From contig NZ_CP102770.1 in the NCBI RefSeq assembly GCF_038561935.1, positions 6,076,001-6,140,000 of the forward strand: a DNA stretch of 64,000 bases. The letters run 5' to 3'. Shown here in pieces: positions 1-9,100 of this stretch (its first letter is position 1; each line of letters starts with the position of its first letter). The stretch is from Myxococcus stipitatus. GTDB lineage: Bacteria; Myxococcota; Myxococcia; Myxococcales; Myxococcaceae. The notes beneath the pieces were generated by a model. That model was not told the DNA's origin and did not search any database. It worked only from the letters and a program-made list of their open reading frames with translations. Position numbers and translations under genes: made by a program.

Positions 1-562
1 CCCAGTCCTCCGAGCGGTCGATGTGCTGCTGGACGAGCTCCGACTCGAGCTCTCGGGTGACCTGCTCCGCCTGCGCCGGGGTGAGCTGACTCCACGCCGG
101 AGCCGACCGCGCCGCGCGCAGCAGTTCCGGGAGGCGCCACTTCGTGTTGAACCCCACGTTGCTCTTGCGCCCCATGCCGCTGGAGCCGGCAATCACCGCG
201 ACGCGCTCTCTCGCGAAGGTCCGCTCGGGGGTGTAGCCCGCGCTCGTCATCGCCTGGAAGGCGGCTTCGAGCACCATCATCTCCATCGAGTGCAGCAGCC
301 GCGTCTCGATGGGCGGAACCTTGAACTTCTTCCAGTCGAAGCGCAGCCCCTCGACGGGCGCGCCGAGGAACGAGTACGTCCGGTCCACCGCGCCCGGGTC
401 GTCGCTGCCGTACTGGCTCCAGTCCCAGCGCGCGCCGGACAGCGGGCGCACGGCCACGTGCCCGGACTGGAGGTTGCGCCAATAGGTCGGCACGTCGGGC
501 GCGTCCGGCAGGACACATCCCGTCCCGATGATGGCGATGGGCTCCTGGCGAAGACTACCCAT
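1..562 (-). CDS. PUFA-synthase-type ketosynthase, N-terminal part (cut by left edge)
   Basis: The frame is open from ATG at 562 to base 1, so only the first 187 residues are seen. Residues 8-16 (PIAIIGTGC) form the usual N-terminal strand of a beta-ketoacyl synthase, and residues 82-100 (VPPIETRLLHSMEMMVLEA) match the conserved helix ahead of the active site. The nucleophile Cys and both His residues lie beyond the window. The start overlaps the stop of the upstream C45-dehydratase gene by 8 bases (ATGGGTAG), so it belongs to the same operon as the three PKS genes to its right. In PUFA synthases a third protein usually begins with KS followed by a chain-length factor and dehydratases; whether that holds here cannot be seen. 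Confidence 0.85.
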   Translation of the reverse strand, partial: MGSLRQEPIAIIGTGCVLPDAPDVPTYWRNLQSGHVAVRPLSGARWDWSQYGSDDPGAVDRTYSFLGAPVEGLRFDWKKFKVPPIETRLLHSMEMMVLEAAFQAMTSAGYTPERTFARERVAVIAGSSGMGRKSNVGFNTKWRLPELLRAARSAPAWSQLTPAQAEQVTRELESELVQQHIDRSEDW

Positions 563-2648
563 GGGCGCGCCTCTCGAAGACTCTCGGATGGAGGACCCCG
601 GACGGGTCCAGGGCGGTGCTCAGGTACGCCTTCTGTTCTGGCGAATAGGCATCCACGCTGATGGAGCAGTAGTCGTGGGCCTCCAGACAGACGTTCCCCT
701 CCGCGTCCCAGAGGGTGAAGTCGTAGAAGAGGAGCTCGCCCACCTCGCGATCGAGCCGCGCGAGACACCACAGTCGCTCACCGGGCCTCGGCGTCCGGCC
801 CAGCACCAGCCGGTGGGCCCCCTTCGGAACAGGGGCCCGGAGGTTGTGCAGGATGCCCAGCGTCCCCGCGAGCTGGAAGCAGCCATCGAGGACGAAGGGG
901 TTGAGCCAGAAGCGCGCCCAGGGAATCGACGTGAAACACGACGTCGGCTCGGGGATGCGCAGGCTCGCGACGGCTTCCGTCGCGTGGGGATAGCTGATCC
1001 AATCCACGATGCGGAACGGAGGCCCCACGTGGAAGTAGGCGTCTTTCACGTAGGAGCGGCTGAAGGGCAGCTCCCCGTCCACACCGCGGGCCTCACCGAA
1101 GCCCTTGGGAACCTTCCTCGGCGGACGCGTGCCCAGGTGCACCTCCGCGCGGTAGTGCAGCACGTCCGAGCGCAGCACCGCGCCTCGGGGGTTATGCAGG
1201 TCCGAGTACGCGGAGACCTCGAAGCCCTCTCGCGTGCGCGCGGCACGGACACAGGCCTGCGTCGGGCGCTCGGGGCGGACGCGGATGAACTTCTCCAGTG
1301 AAACACCGCGCACCTCGCGGACGGCATCCCCGCCGGCGACGGCCGCGACCTCGGCGAGCCACTCGATGGCCGAGGCTCCCGGCAACACGGGGACGCCGTT
1401 GACCCGATGCTCGGTGAGGTAGGCGTCCTCATCGAGCGCGAACATGCGCACCCAGCAGTCCGGCTCGCGCTCCGTTCCCTGCATGGGGAACGAGCCTCGC
1501 TCCTCTTCGTCCACCCGCGCGGGCGCATCGAAGAACCAGGGCGCGAGCTGAATCCGCCGACGCGGAGCCCGTGCGGCCGGAACACTCCCCGCCGCGAAGT
1601 CCAGGGTCAACGTCGCGGGCTCGTAGACCATGCTCAAGGCGTTGTCCGCCCGGCAGATGGTCTTCATCGACGGTGGTGCCCCCTCCTCGCCACAGTCGCG
1701 CAGGAAGTCCACCGCGGTGTCCAGCGTGATGCCGCCCCAGTGCCCTTGGGCGAGCTGCTCCAACCGCCGGTAGCGATGCAGGGAGTCCTCCTGCATGTCC
1801 TGCAACATCTCCAGCGCCACGGCCTCATGTCCTCGCGCCGCCTTGTGCGCGACCCGGAGGTGGTTGGTGGAGACGATGAAGTCCTGCTCCGGATGCGCCG
1901 TGTACTGCCCTGAGTTCCGCCCCACCTGCTCCCAGACCATCGACGCCCCGGAGCGGTGGCTCAGCATGAGGTTCCAGCTCCCGCCGCGCGGAAGTCCCTC
2001 CAGCACCGTCCGCGCCTCGTCGAGCGTGCGCGCTCGTGACAGCACCTCGCGGTTCTGGAACGTGAGCGGATAGAACGTGCGCGGGTCCAACGGAGCCACG
2101 GGGACATTCACCCCCAGGCTCAACCCCTCGGCGTTCATGCCCGAGCACACCCCCAGCGCCACCGGCCAGAAGGTGACCGACGCGAAGGGGATGCGCCCCT
2201 CGAGCCGATAGACGATGCACGTGGGACGCAGGAACCTCGCCAGCGACGCGTAGGGGACATCCAGGTTGTGGCCGTGCAGGACCTTCCCGTCCACCGTCGC
2301 GCGCCCGAAGGCCGCGAACTGCGAGCACCCGATGGGCGCGCCCGACAGGATGTCCAACACCAGCGTGTGGTAGAGGATGGTGTCGCGCGGAAAGCCGCTC
2401 GCCTCCGCGACGCCGCGCACCTCTTCGTGAATGTCCTCGGGCAGCAGCGCCGCGAGCGTCTCCAGACGCCGCCGCATGGCCTGCTCCGTCGTTCCAATCA
2501 GCTCGAGCATCGGCCGGATGGCCTCGTCCTCGACCGCGACGGCGCGAGCAATCTCCTCCCGCATGAGCGAGCCGTACTGACGGCCCACCTCGTAGGGGCG
2601 GCCCGACAGGACCACCAGCGGGAGCGCCCCCCCTGTGTCAGATGGCAT
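555..2648 (-). CDS. C45 acyltransferase-like Ntn hydrolase fused to PKS-type dehydratase
   Basis: This 697-residue protein joins two domains. Residues about 10-365 resemble the C45 family (acyl-CoA:isopenicillin N acyltransferase type). The Gly107-Cys108 junction in GAPIGCSQFAAFG matches the self-cleavage site that exposes the Cys nucleophile, followed by GKVLHGHNLD. Residues about 400-690 are a double hot-dog dehydratase with His414 in HRVNGVPVLPG (the HxxxGxxxxP motif) and Asp588 in LDGCFQ. I start at ATG 2648, which overlaps the ACP-KR stop by 11 bases; the frame could open at 2699 but that would add 51 bases of overlap. The dehydratase should act on carrier-bound 3-hydroxyacyl chains. The C45 domain may release or amidate the chain, which is inference. 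Confidence 0.8.
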   Translation of the reverse strand: MPSDTGGALPLVVLSGRPYEVGRQYGSLMREEIARAVAVEDEAIRPMLELIGTTEQAMRRRLETLAALLPEDIHEEVRGVAEASGFPRDTILYHTLVLDILSGAPIGCSQFAAFGRATVDGKVLHGHNLDVPYASLARFLRPTCIVYRLEGRIPFASVTFWPVALGVCSGMNAEGLSLGVNVPVAPLDPRTFYPLTFQNREVLSRARTLDEARTVLEGLPRGGSWNLMLSHRSGASMVWEQVGRNSGQYTAHPEQDFIVSTNHLRVAHKAARGHEAVALEMLQDMQEDSLHRYRRLEQLAQGHWGGITLDTAVDFLRDCGEEGAPPSMKTICRADNALSMVYEPATLTLDFAAGSVPAARAPRRRIQLAPWFFDAPARVDEEERGSFPMQGTEREPDCWVRMFALDEDAYLTEHRVNGVPVLPGASAIEWLAEVAAVAGGDAVREVRGVSLEKFIRVRPERPTQACVRAARTREGFEVSAYSDLHNPRGAVLRSDVLHYRAEVHLGTRPPRKVPKGFGEARGVDGELPFSRSYVKDAYFHVGPPFRIVDWISYPHATEAVASLRIPEPTSCFTSIPWARFWLNPFVLDGCFQLAGTLGILHNLRAPVPKGAHRLVLGRTPRPGERLWCLARLDREVGELLFYDFTLWDAEGNVCLEAHDYCSISVDAYSPEQKAYLSTALDPSGVLHPRVFERRAHG

Positions 2649-5600
2649 AGCGGGTTCCGCCAGCGTCCTGACGAACCACCCTGGGAGCCGCCTGCTCATG
2701 CCGAGGCAGGTTCAAGGTCTCGAACGTCCTGTCGTCCGCGATGACCACTTCACCCGCGGCGCCACCGCGCAGGAGTTCCTCGACGAACCAGTACGCCCCT
2801 TCGTCGATGTGGATGACGCAGATGCCCATGGCGCGCAGGCGCTCCTGGTAGTCCGCGTTGTTCTCCACGATGCCGGCGCCCATCCACACCGGCCAGTCGA
2901 TGGTCACACTCCGCACCCCGGGCCGCAGCTCGCCGTAGACGAGGCCCGCCTTGGAGACGAGGGAGTTCGCCAGCGAGTAGTCCGTCTGGCCCTTGTTGCC
3001 ATACCGGCCACTGCCCGAGCCGAAGTTGATGAAGAACTGGAGCGGGTCGTTCCAGGTCTCCTGCACCAGCACGCGCCACAGGTGCGCCTTGGACGCCAGC
3101 GTCCGGACGAACGCGTCCGAGGACTTCATCGGGAGGCTCTTCGACTCCTCGATGGTCGCCCCGTGCACGATGCCGTCGATGCGGCCGTAGTCGCGACGCA
3201 CCTGCGCGAGCAGGCTCCGGACGGCGCTCACATCCGTCATGTCGCAGACCTTGTACTCGAGCGAGATGCCCTGCTTCCGGCAGTCCTCGAGGTTCCGGTG
3301 CAGCTCGCGCCGGTTCGCCACGTCCGAGTCGAAGACCCGGCGGGCCTGCACCGGCGTCGCCCCCGGATGGGCCAGCAGGTGGCGCTTGATGAAGCTCATC
3401 CGGTACGCGGGAAGCTCCGCCTCCGGAACCTTCAGCCACTCCTCGTCCCCCCGGGGAGGCACCGTGCGCCCGGTGATGATGACGCGTGCTCCGGTCACCT
3501 TCGCGAGCAGCTTCGCGCAGGGGTACACCACGCCCCGACCGCCGCCCGAGACCACCACCACGGAGCCCGGCTTGATGTTCACCGGCGTCGTCGCGAGGGA
3601 CGTCTCGATGTCGCGGAAGACGTAGCGACGGCCACCGGAGTAGCCGACCTCAACGTCGCGATCATTGCAGACCAGCTCGCTCCAGATCTGCCGCGCCCAG
3701 AGGGCCGAGTCCTGGATGTCCAGGTCCACCACCTTGCAGCGCGCGTTGAGCCGCTCCCGCCGCAAGCACTTGACGAAGCCACCCGCCGCTCCCGCGAGGG
3801 GGATGCGCCCCTGCGCGTTGGTGTGTCCGAAGAATCCCCCGCCCGCGGTGGCCACGAGGAACCAGCCGCCTCCCGGAATCTCCTGGATGCGGTCATAGAC
3901 GGCGACACCGCTCTGGAAGAGCCCCAGCGAGAAGGTGTTCAGCGTGGAGGACCAGGCCGCCACCTCCTGGTCCATCAGCTTGGGTGCCAGCGACGCGGTG
4001 TGGAGCAGGATGAGTCCATCCAGCGGCTGCGTCTCCTGGAGCTGCGCGAGGCGCTGCCCCACGCTCTCCGGCTGGCTCCAATCCAGCGACACGCCCTCCT
4101 GTGAGCCCGCCTCCGAGGACAGGATGACGACCTGCGCTCCCGCCGCCTCCAGCAGCTTCGCCAGGGTCTTGTAGCTGCCCTGGGAGTCGGTGGTGAGGCC
4201 CAGCGTCTTGCCCTTCAGATGCGCGACGGTCCGCACATCGGCCTGCACCTCCAGCGCGACGGGGTGGACCTCATACCGCTTGCCAGAGAACCGGGACGGA
4301 GGCGTCGCGGCCTGGACCGGCGCACGCAGCTGTCCTTCGAGGTGCTCGGCCAGCTTCCGCAAGGACGCCGTATCGCCCGAGGCCTCACAGCGCGCGATGA
4401 AGCGGCGCACGTCCTCGATGCCGGGTGCGCCCTGCTCCACGGTCTGCACCGGGGCCTGTGCCGGGGCCGGTGACGCCTGGGCCTGGGCCACCAGGTACTC
4501 GGACATCTTCTGGAGGGTGTTGTAGTTGCGCACCCGGAACTTCTCGTTGCGCGGCACCCCGAACTTCTCGCGAGCCATGGCGAAGGCTTCGAGCTGGGTG
4601 ACGGTGTCGATGCCCAGGTCCACCTCCAGGTCCAGGTTCGGGTGGATGAGCTCGATGTTGTAGCCCGTCTTCCCCTGGAGCACGGTGACCAGGTACGACT
4701 GGACCTCCTCCGCCGAGAAGTTCGAGGACACCGTCGTCACTTCCTGGGGCATCGGGCGCGCGGGGACCAGCGCCACCGGCGCGGGCGTCGTGGGAGCGGA
4801 TAACGCCGCCGCGGGGGCCTTGCCGGTGAGGTACTTCACCATCTTGTTCAGCGTGTTGTGGTCACGCAGCCGGAAGTTCTCGTCCTTCTCCACGTTCAGG
4901 TGCACTCGCGCCATCGCGAACGCTTCCACCTGCTTCACCGTGTCGATACCCAGGTCCGCTTCCAGGTCCAGGTCCGCTTCCAGCATCTCCGCCGGGTAGC
5001 CCGTGCGCTCCACCAGCGCTCCCACCAGCAGGTTCATCACGTCCGCCGCCACGGGCGCCGTCTCGACCGCCGGCACGGCGACGGGCGCGGGCACAGGTGC
5101 GGAGACGGGCTGCACGCTGTTGGCCGCCTGCGCCGGAGCCCTGGCCACCAGGTACTCCGCCATCTTCTGGAGCGTGTTGTAGTGACGCACCCGGAACTTG
5201 TCGTCCCGCGCGACACCGTGGGTCGTCCGCGCGTGGGCGAAGACCTCGACCTGGGTGACGGTGTCGATGCCCAGGTCCACCTCCAGGTCCAGCATCGGCT
5301 GGAGGATGTCCAGGGCGTATCCCGTCTTCGCCGCCATCGCGGCGCGCAGGAACTCCACGACCCCTTCCACCGTCGATGATGCACCCGGGGCGGGAGCCAC
5401 CTCGACCACCGGCGCGGGCGCCGCCGCGGCCGCGGGAGTCTTGGCGGTGAGGTACTTCACCATCTTGTTCAGCGTGTTGTGGTCACGCAGCCGGAAGTTC
5501 TCGTCCTTCTCCACGTTCAGGTGCACTCGCGCCATCGCGAACGCTTCCACCTGCTTCACCGTGTCGATGCCCAGGTCCGCTTCCAGGTCCAGGTCCGCTT

Positions 5601-6117
5601 CCAGCATCTCCGCCGGGTAGCCCGTGCGCTCCACCAGCGCCCCCACCAGCAGCTTCATCACGTCCGCCGCCACGGGCGCGGAGCCCTTCGGCGCGTCGAC
5701 CGCTGGAGCGGGGACTGGCGCCACCACCACGGCATCCAGCCGGGCCAGCGCGCCGCGCGTCTCCTCGAGGAGGGTCTCCAGGACGGGGCGCTCCTTCCGC
5801 TCCACGCAACCATCGACAAAGGCCAGCACCTGCTCCAGCGACATCTCGACTTGCATCTGCACGGGCACTCCAGGGGACTGAGACTTCACGAGACCTTCAG
5901 CGATGGTGGACACCGTCGTGCCCTCCACCGCTGGCCGCGACGGGAGCCGGAGCTTGTTCTCGACGGAGGTCACGGCTCCCTGGACCTCCTCGGGGGTCAA
6001 CCCCAGCTCGTCGACGAGGCGGACGTGGGGAGAGAAGAGCTCGGGCACGTATCCCGTCATCTCGACCAACGCGGTCACGAGCTCCTGCTGAACTGCGGCT
6101 TGATTGGGGGTGTTCAT
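2638..6117 (-). CDS. Tandem acyl-carrier domains plus ketoreductase of PUFA-like synthase
   Basis: This 1,159-residue protein starts with a degenerate carrier-like domain (residues about 5-60, no attachment site). Four carrier domains follow with the motif LGIDT at Thr186, Thr286, Thr393 and Thr505, separated by Ala/Pro linkers. Residues about 600-1150 are a PUFA-type ketoreductase with a Rossmann motif (SGGGRGV), an SGSGRYG segment and a TDYSLAN catalytic Tyr region. Canonical carriers have Ser at the LGID(S) position; here every one is Thr, read directly from the codons. The carriers alternate between two types (VKQVEAF and VTQ). ATG 6117 overlaps the upstream TGA (ATGA). The protein should hold and reduce the growing chain made by the KS-KS-AT subunit. 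Confidence 0.85.
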   Translation of the reverse strand: MNTPNQAAVQQELVTALVEMTGYVPELFSPHVRLVDELGLTPEEVQGAVTSVENKLRLPSRPAVEGTTVSTIAEGLVKSQSPGVPVQMQVEMSLEQVLAFVDGCVERKERPVLETLLEETRGALARLDAVVVAPVPAPAVDAPKGSAPVAADVMKLLVGALVERTGYPAEMLEADLDLEADLGIDTVKQVEAFAMARVHLNVEKDENFRLRDHNTLNKMVKYLTAKTPAAAAAPAPVVEVAPAPGASSTVEGVVEFLRAAMAAKTGYALDILQPMLDLEVDLGIDTVTQVEVFAHARTTHGVARDDKFRVRHYNTLQKMAEYLVARAPAQAANSVQPVSAPVPAPVAVPAVETAPVAADVMNLLVGALVERTGYPAEMLEADLDLEADLGIDTVKQVEAFAMARVHLNVEKDENFRLRDHNTLNKMVKYLTGKAPAAALSAPTTPAPVALVPARPMPQEVTTVSSNFSAEEVQSYLVTVLQGKTGYNIELIHPNLDLEVDLGIDTVTQLEAFAMAREKFGVPRNEKFRVRNYNTLQKMSEYLVAQAQASPAPAQAPVQTVEQGAPGIEDVRRFIARCEASGDTASLRKLAEHLEGQLRAPVQAATPPSRFSGKRYEVHPVALEVQADVRTVAHLKGKTLGLTTDSQGSYKTLAKLLEAAGAQVVILSSEAGSQEGVSLDWSQPESVGQRLAQLQETQPLDGLILLHTASLAPKLMDQEVAAWSSTLNTFSLGLFQSGVAVYDRIQEIPGGGWFLVATAGGGFFGHTNAQGRIPLAGAAGGFVKCLRRERLNARCKVVDLDIQDSALWARQIWSELVCNDRDVEVGYSGGRRYVFRDIETSLATTPVNIKPGSVVVVSGGGRGVVYPCAKLLAKVTGARVIITGRTVPPRGDEEWLKVPEAELPAYRMSFIKRHLLAHPGATPVQARRVFDSDVANRRELHRNLEDCRKQGISLEYKVCDMTDVSAVRSLLAQVRRDYGRIDGIVHGATIEESKSLPMKSSDAFVRTLASKAHLWRVLVQETWNDPLQFFINFGSGSGRYGNKGQTDYSLANSLVSKAGLVYGELRPGVRSVTIDWPVWMGAGIVENNADYQERLRAMGICVIHIDEGAYWFVEELLRGGAAGEVVIADDRTFETLNLPRHEQAAPRVVRQDAGGTRYAI
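4819..5058 (-). repeat. Carrier-domain repeat, copy 2
   Basis: This 240-base stretch encodes the fourth carrier-like domain (Thr393). It differs from 5440-5679 at about four bases by eye, while the carriers between and after them are clearly diverged. This points to recent duplication or gene conversion. Confidence 0.9.
5440..5679 (-). repeat. Carrier-domain repeat, copy 1
   Basis: This is the partner of the repeat at 4819-5058 and encodes the carrier domain with Thr186. The two copies are direct repeats 621 bases apart within one gene. Confidence 0.9.
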
Positions 6118-9100
6118 CGAGCGTCCTGATGACCGAGCAGACGGTGGGCGAAGCCGAAGGCGAGAAGGCGATGGAACTGCTCGACCTCTCCAAGCTTGGG
6201 GTGATTGCTGGCCTGGGCCTGGTACGGCAGACCCTTCAGCGTCGATTGGATGAACGCGGTCAGCGACCACTTGGGCCCGGCTTCGATGAAGAGCCGCGTG
6301 CCTTCGTCGTGAAGCCGACGCACATGCTGTCCGAACCGAACAGGCAGCACATATTGCAGCGCGAGGTGTCGGGCCATGAACCGCGCATCCGAGGCGGTCG
6401 CGTAGTAGCGCCCGTGCACGCTGGAGAGCACCGGCAGCCGGGGCGCGTTCCAGGGGAGCGCCTCCAGCTCCGCGCGTAGCACCGGGACCGCACCCGCGAT
6501 GAGCTGCGAGTGGTAGGCGTGCGACACGGGAAGCACCCGGACCTCGAAGGCGTTCTCCCGACACCAGCGGGCGACGGTCTCGACCGCGCGTCCCTCACCC
6601 GCGACGATGCCTTGTCCCGGCGCGTTCTCCGCGGCCACCGTCACGTACCCACCCGCCTGGGGCAGGAACTCGCGGAGCTTGTCGAAGTCGCCGCTGACGC
6701 TCAGCATCTGCCCCGACGACGCGGACGGAGGCAGCCGCGTCACCGCGAGCGTGCGCCGGTAGATGGCGCGCAGCGCATGCTCGAAGGACAGCACGCCACT
6801 CGCGACGAGCGCCGCGTACTCCCCCGCGCTCTGCCCCAGCAGCACATCGACCCGGAGCCCCTGCTCGCGGATGAGCCGGTAGAGCGCCACGTTCGCGACG
6901 AAGACCGCCGCGTGGACCGTGTCGTCATCCTGACGGTAGGTGTCCTCCGTCCCCGGCGGCACCCAGAACGTCCGGGAGAGCGGCTGCCCCGTCAGCGCGG
7001 AGAAGACCTCGTCGGCCTCCGCGATGGTGCGCGAGACCACCGGATACTCCGCCGCCAGCTCCCGCAGCATGTTCGCGTACTGAGGGCCCTGCCCGGGGAA
7101 GACCGCCGCCACCTTCCCCGTGTGCAGCTGGCGCTCGTCGCGGCTGTCGTAGAAGAAGATGCCCTGCTCCGGCAGGCTGGGTGAGCCCGTCCCCGCCAGC
7201 AGCGTGCGTGCACGCTCCAGCGCCTTCCGCGCGGCCGCCCCCCGAGGCAAGGTCATCGCCAGGCGGCATGGCAGCGAGGACTCCCCCCACGTCCCTCGCA
7301 GGTCCACGTCCGGCGCCTTCTCGAGCGACTGGAGCCGCTGCTCCACTTGCTGGAGGATGTGCTCGCGGCTCGTGCCGGTGAGCGCCAGGTACGGAGAGCG
7401 GTCGGAGGGACTCCCTCGCGCGGAGCGCTGCTCGGGCCTCGACGGATACTCCTCGACGACGGCGTGGAAGCTCGTGCCTCCCAAGCCGAAGGACGTCACG
7501 CCCGCGCGCCGGAGCCCGGGGCCCTTCAGCTCCCAAGGCAGCGCCTCCGTCGGCACCTCGAAGGACACCTGCTCCCAGGGGATGCGCGGGCTGGGGCTCT
7601 CGAAGCCGATGTTGGGAGGAACCTGCTTGTGGTGCAGCGCCAGCGCGACCTTGGTCAGCGCCACGGCCCCGGCCCCGGAGTTCAGGTGGCCGACGTTCGA
7701 CTTCACCGAGCCCAGGAGCAGCTTCCCCTCGGAGGGCGCCCGCCCGTAGACGGCCTGGTAGGTCTGCACCTCGATGGGGTCCCCCACCGGCGTGCCCGTG
7801 CCGTGGCCCTCCACGTATTGGACCTCCGTGGGCTTCACGCCCGCCTTCTCCACGGCCCGGCGCACGGCCTGGACCTGCCCTTCCGAGGACGGCGCCCAGA
7901 TGGAGGCGTTCTTCGGGTCCGTGGCCCCCGCCACCGAGCGCACCACCGCGTAGATGCGGTCTCCCGCGGCCTCCGCGTCGGACAGGCGCTTCACGGCGAT
8001 GAGCGCCGCACCCTCGCTCGAGATGTAGCCATCCGCGCGCGCGTCGAACGGGAAGGAGCCCTTCTGCGACAGCCCTCCGAAGGAACAGCACTGGCTCAGG
8101 GCATCCACGCCCAGCGACGCGTACATGCCGCCCACGAGCACCAGGTCACACTGCCGGGTGCGCAGCTGGTTCATCGAGATGTCCAGCGCCGCCAGACTGG
8201 AGGCACACGCGCTCTCCACCATCAGCATGGGCCCCTGGAGGTCCAGGTGATGCGCGACGCGCCCCACGGACAGGCTGCCCAGATACCCGAGCAAGGTGTC
8301 TTCGGTGATGGGCGGAAGCTCGCTCTTGTAGAGCCGCTCACACGTCTCGCGCAGGCGGGTCCCGGTGGCCTCGTCGACTCCGTGCCGACGGAGCTGCTCC
8401 GCGAGCCGGGCGTCGAACTCCGCGTAGTACACGCGGGCCTGCGTCTGGAACTCGCGCTCGAGCGGAGGCAGGTAGCCCATCACCACGCCGATGCGCGAAG
8501 GGTCCACGCTCCGCTGGCTCGTGCCCACGTCGGACAAGGCTTGCAGGGCCGCCTTCATCGTCCAGCTGTGGCCCCGGTCAATCTGGGAGGCCATCTTCGG
8601 CGGCACCCGCACCTGGTCCTGGGGCCACGCGCCATCCACGATGTAGCCCGCGAGGTTGGTGTAGGGCCGGACCTTGCTCTGCCGCGTCGGGTCCAGGTAG
8701 CGGTCGATGGGCGCGCGCTCGGTGGGAATCTCCCCGATGGCGCAGCGCTTGTTCAGCAGGTTCTCCCAGAGCTCTCGCGCATTGTCCGCCTGGGGAAAGA
8801 CGCCCCCCAGCCCCACGATAGCGATGGGCTCCGCGACCTGGAGCGCCGGGAGCGTCCGCGCCAGCTCCGAGTGATACGCCTGGGAGAACTCCTCCAGCGT
8901 CACGTGATAGTTGATGCCGCCAAAGCTGAACGCGCTGACCGACGCGCGACGAGGACCGTGAGCGGACTCGGGCCACGGCGCGCCCTGGTTCGAGAGGTAG
9001 AAAGGGCTCTGCTCGAGGTCGATGCCCTCCGCCGACTCCTGGAACGAGTGCTGCGGAAGCAGGACCTTGTGGTGCAGCGCGAGCGTGGCCTTCATCAGCC

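Noticed and set aside
2635..4104. Long rightward open frame (489 codons) opposite the carrier-KR gene
   Set aside because: It is antisense to a clearly conserved protein, is full of Arg/His/Pro without any domain, and is typical of high-GC shadow frames.
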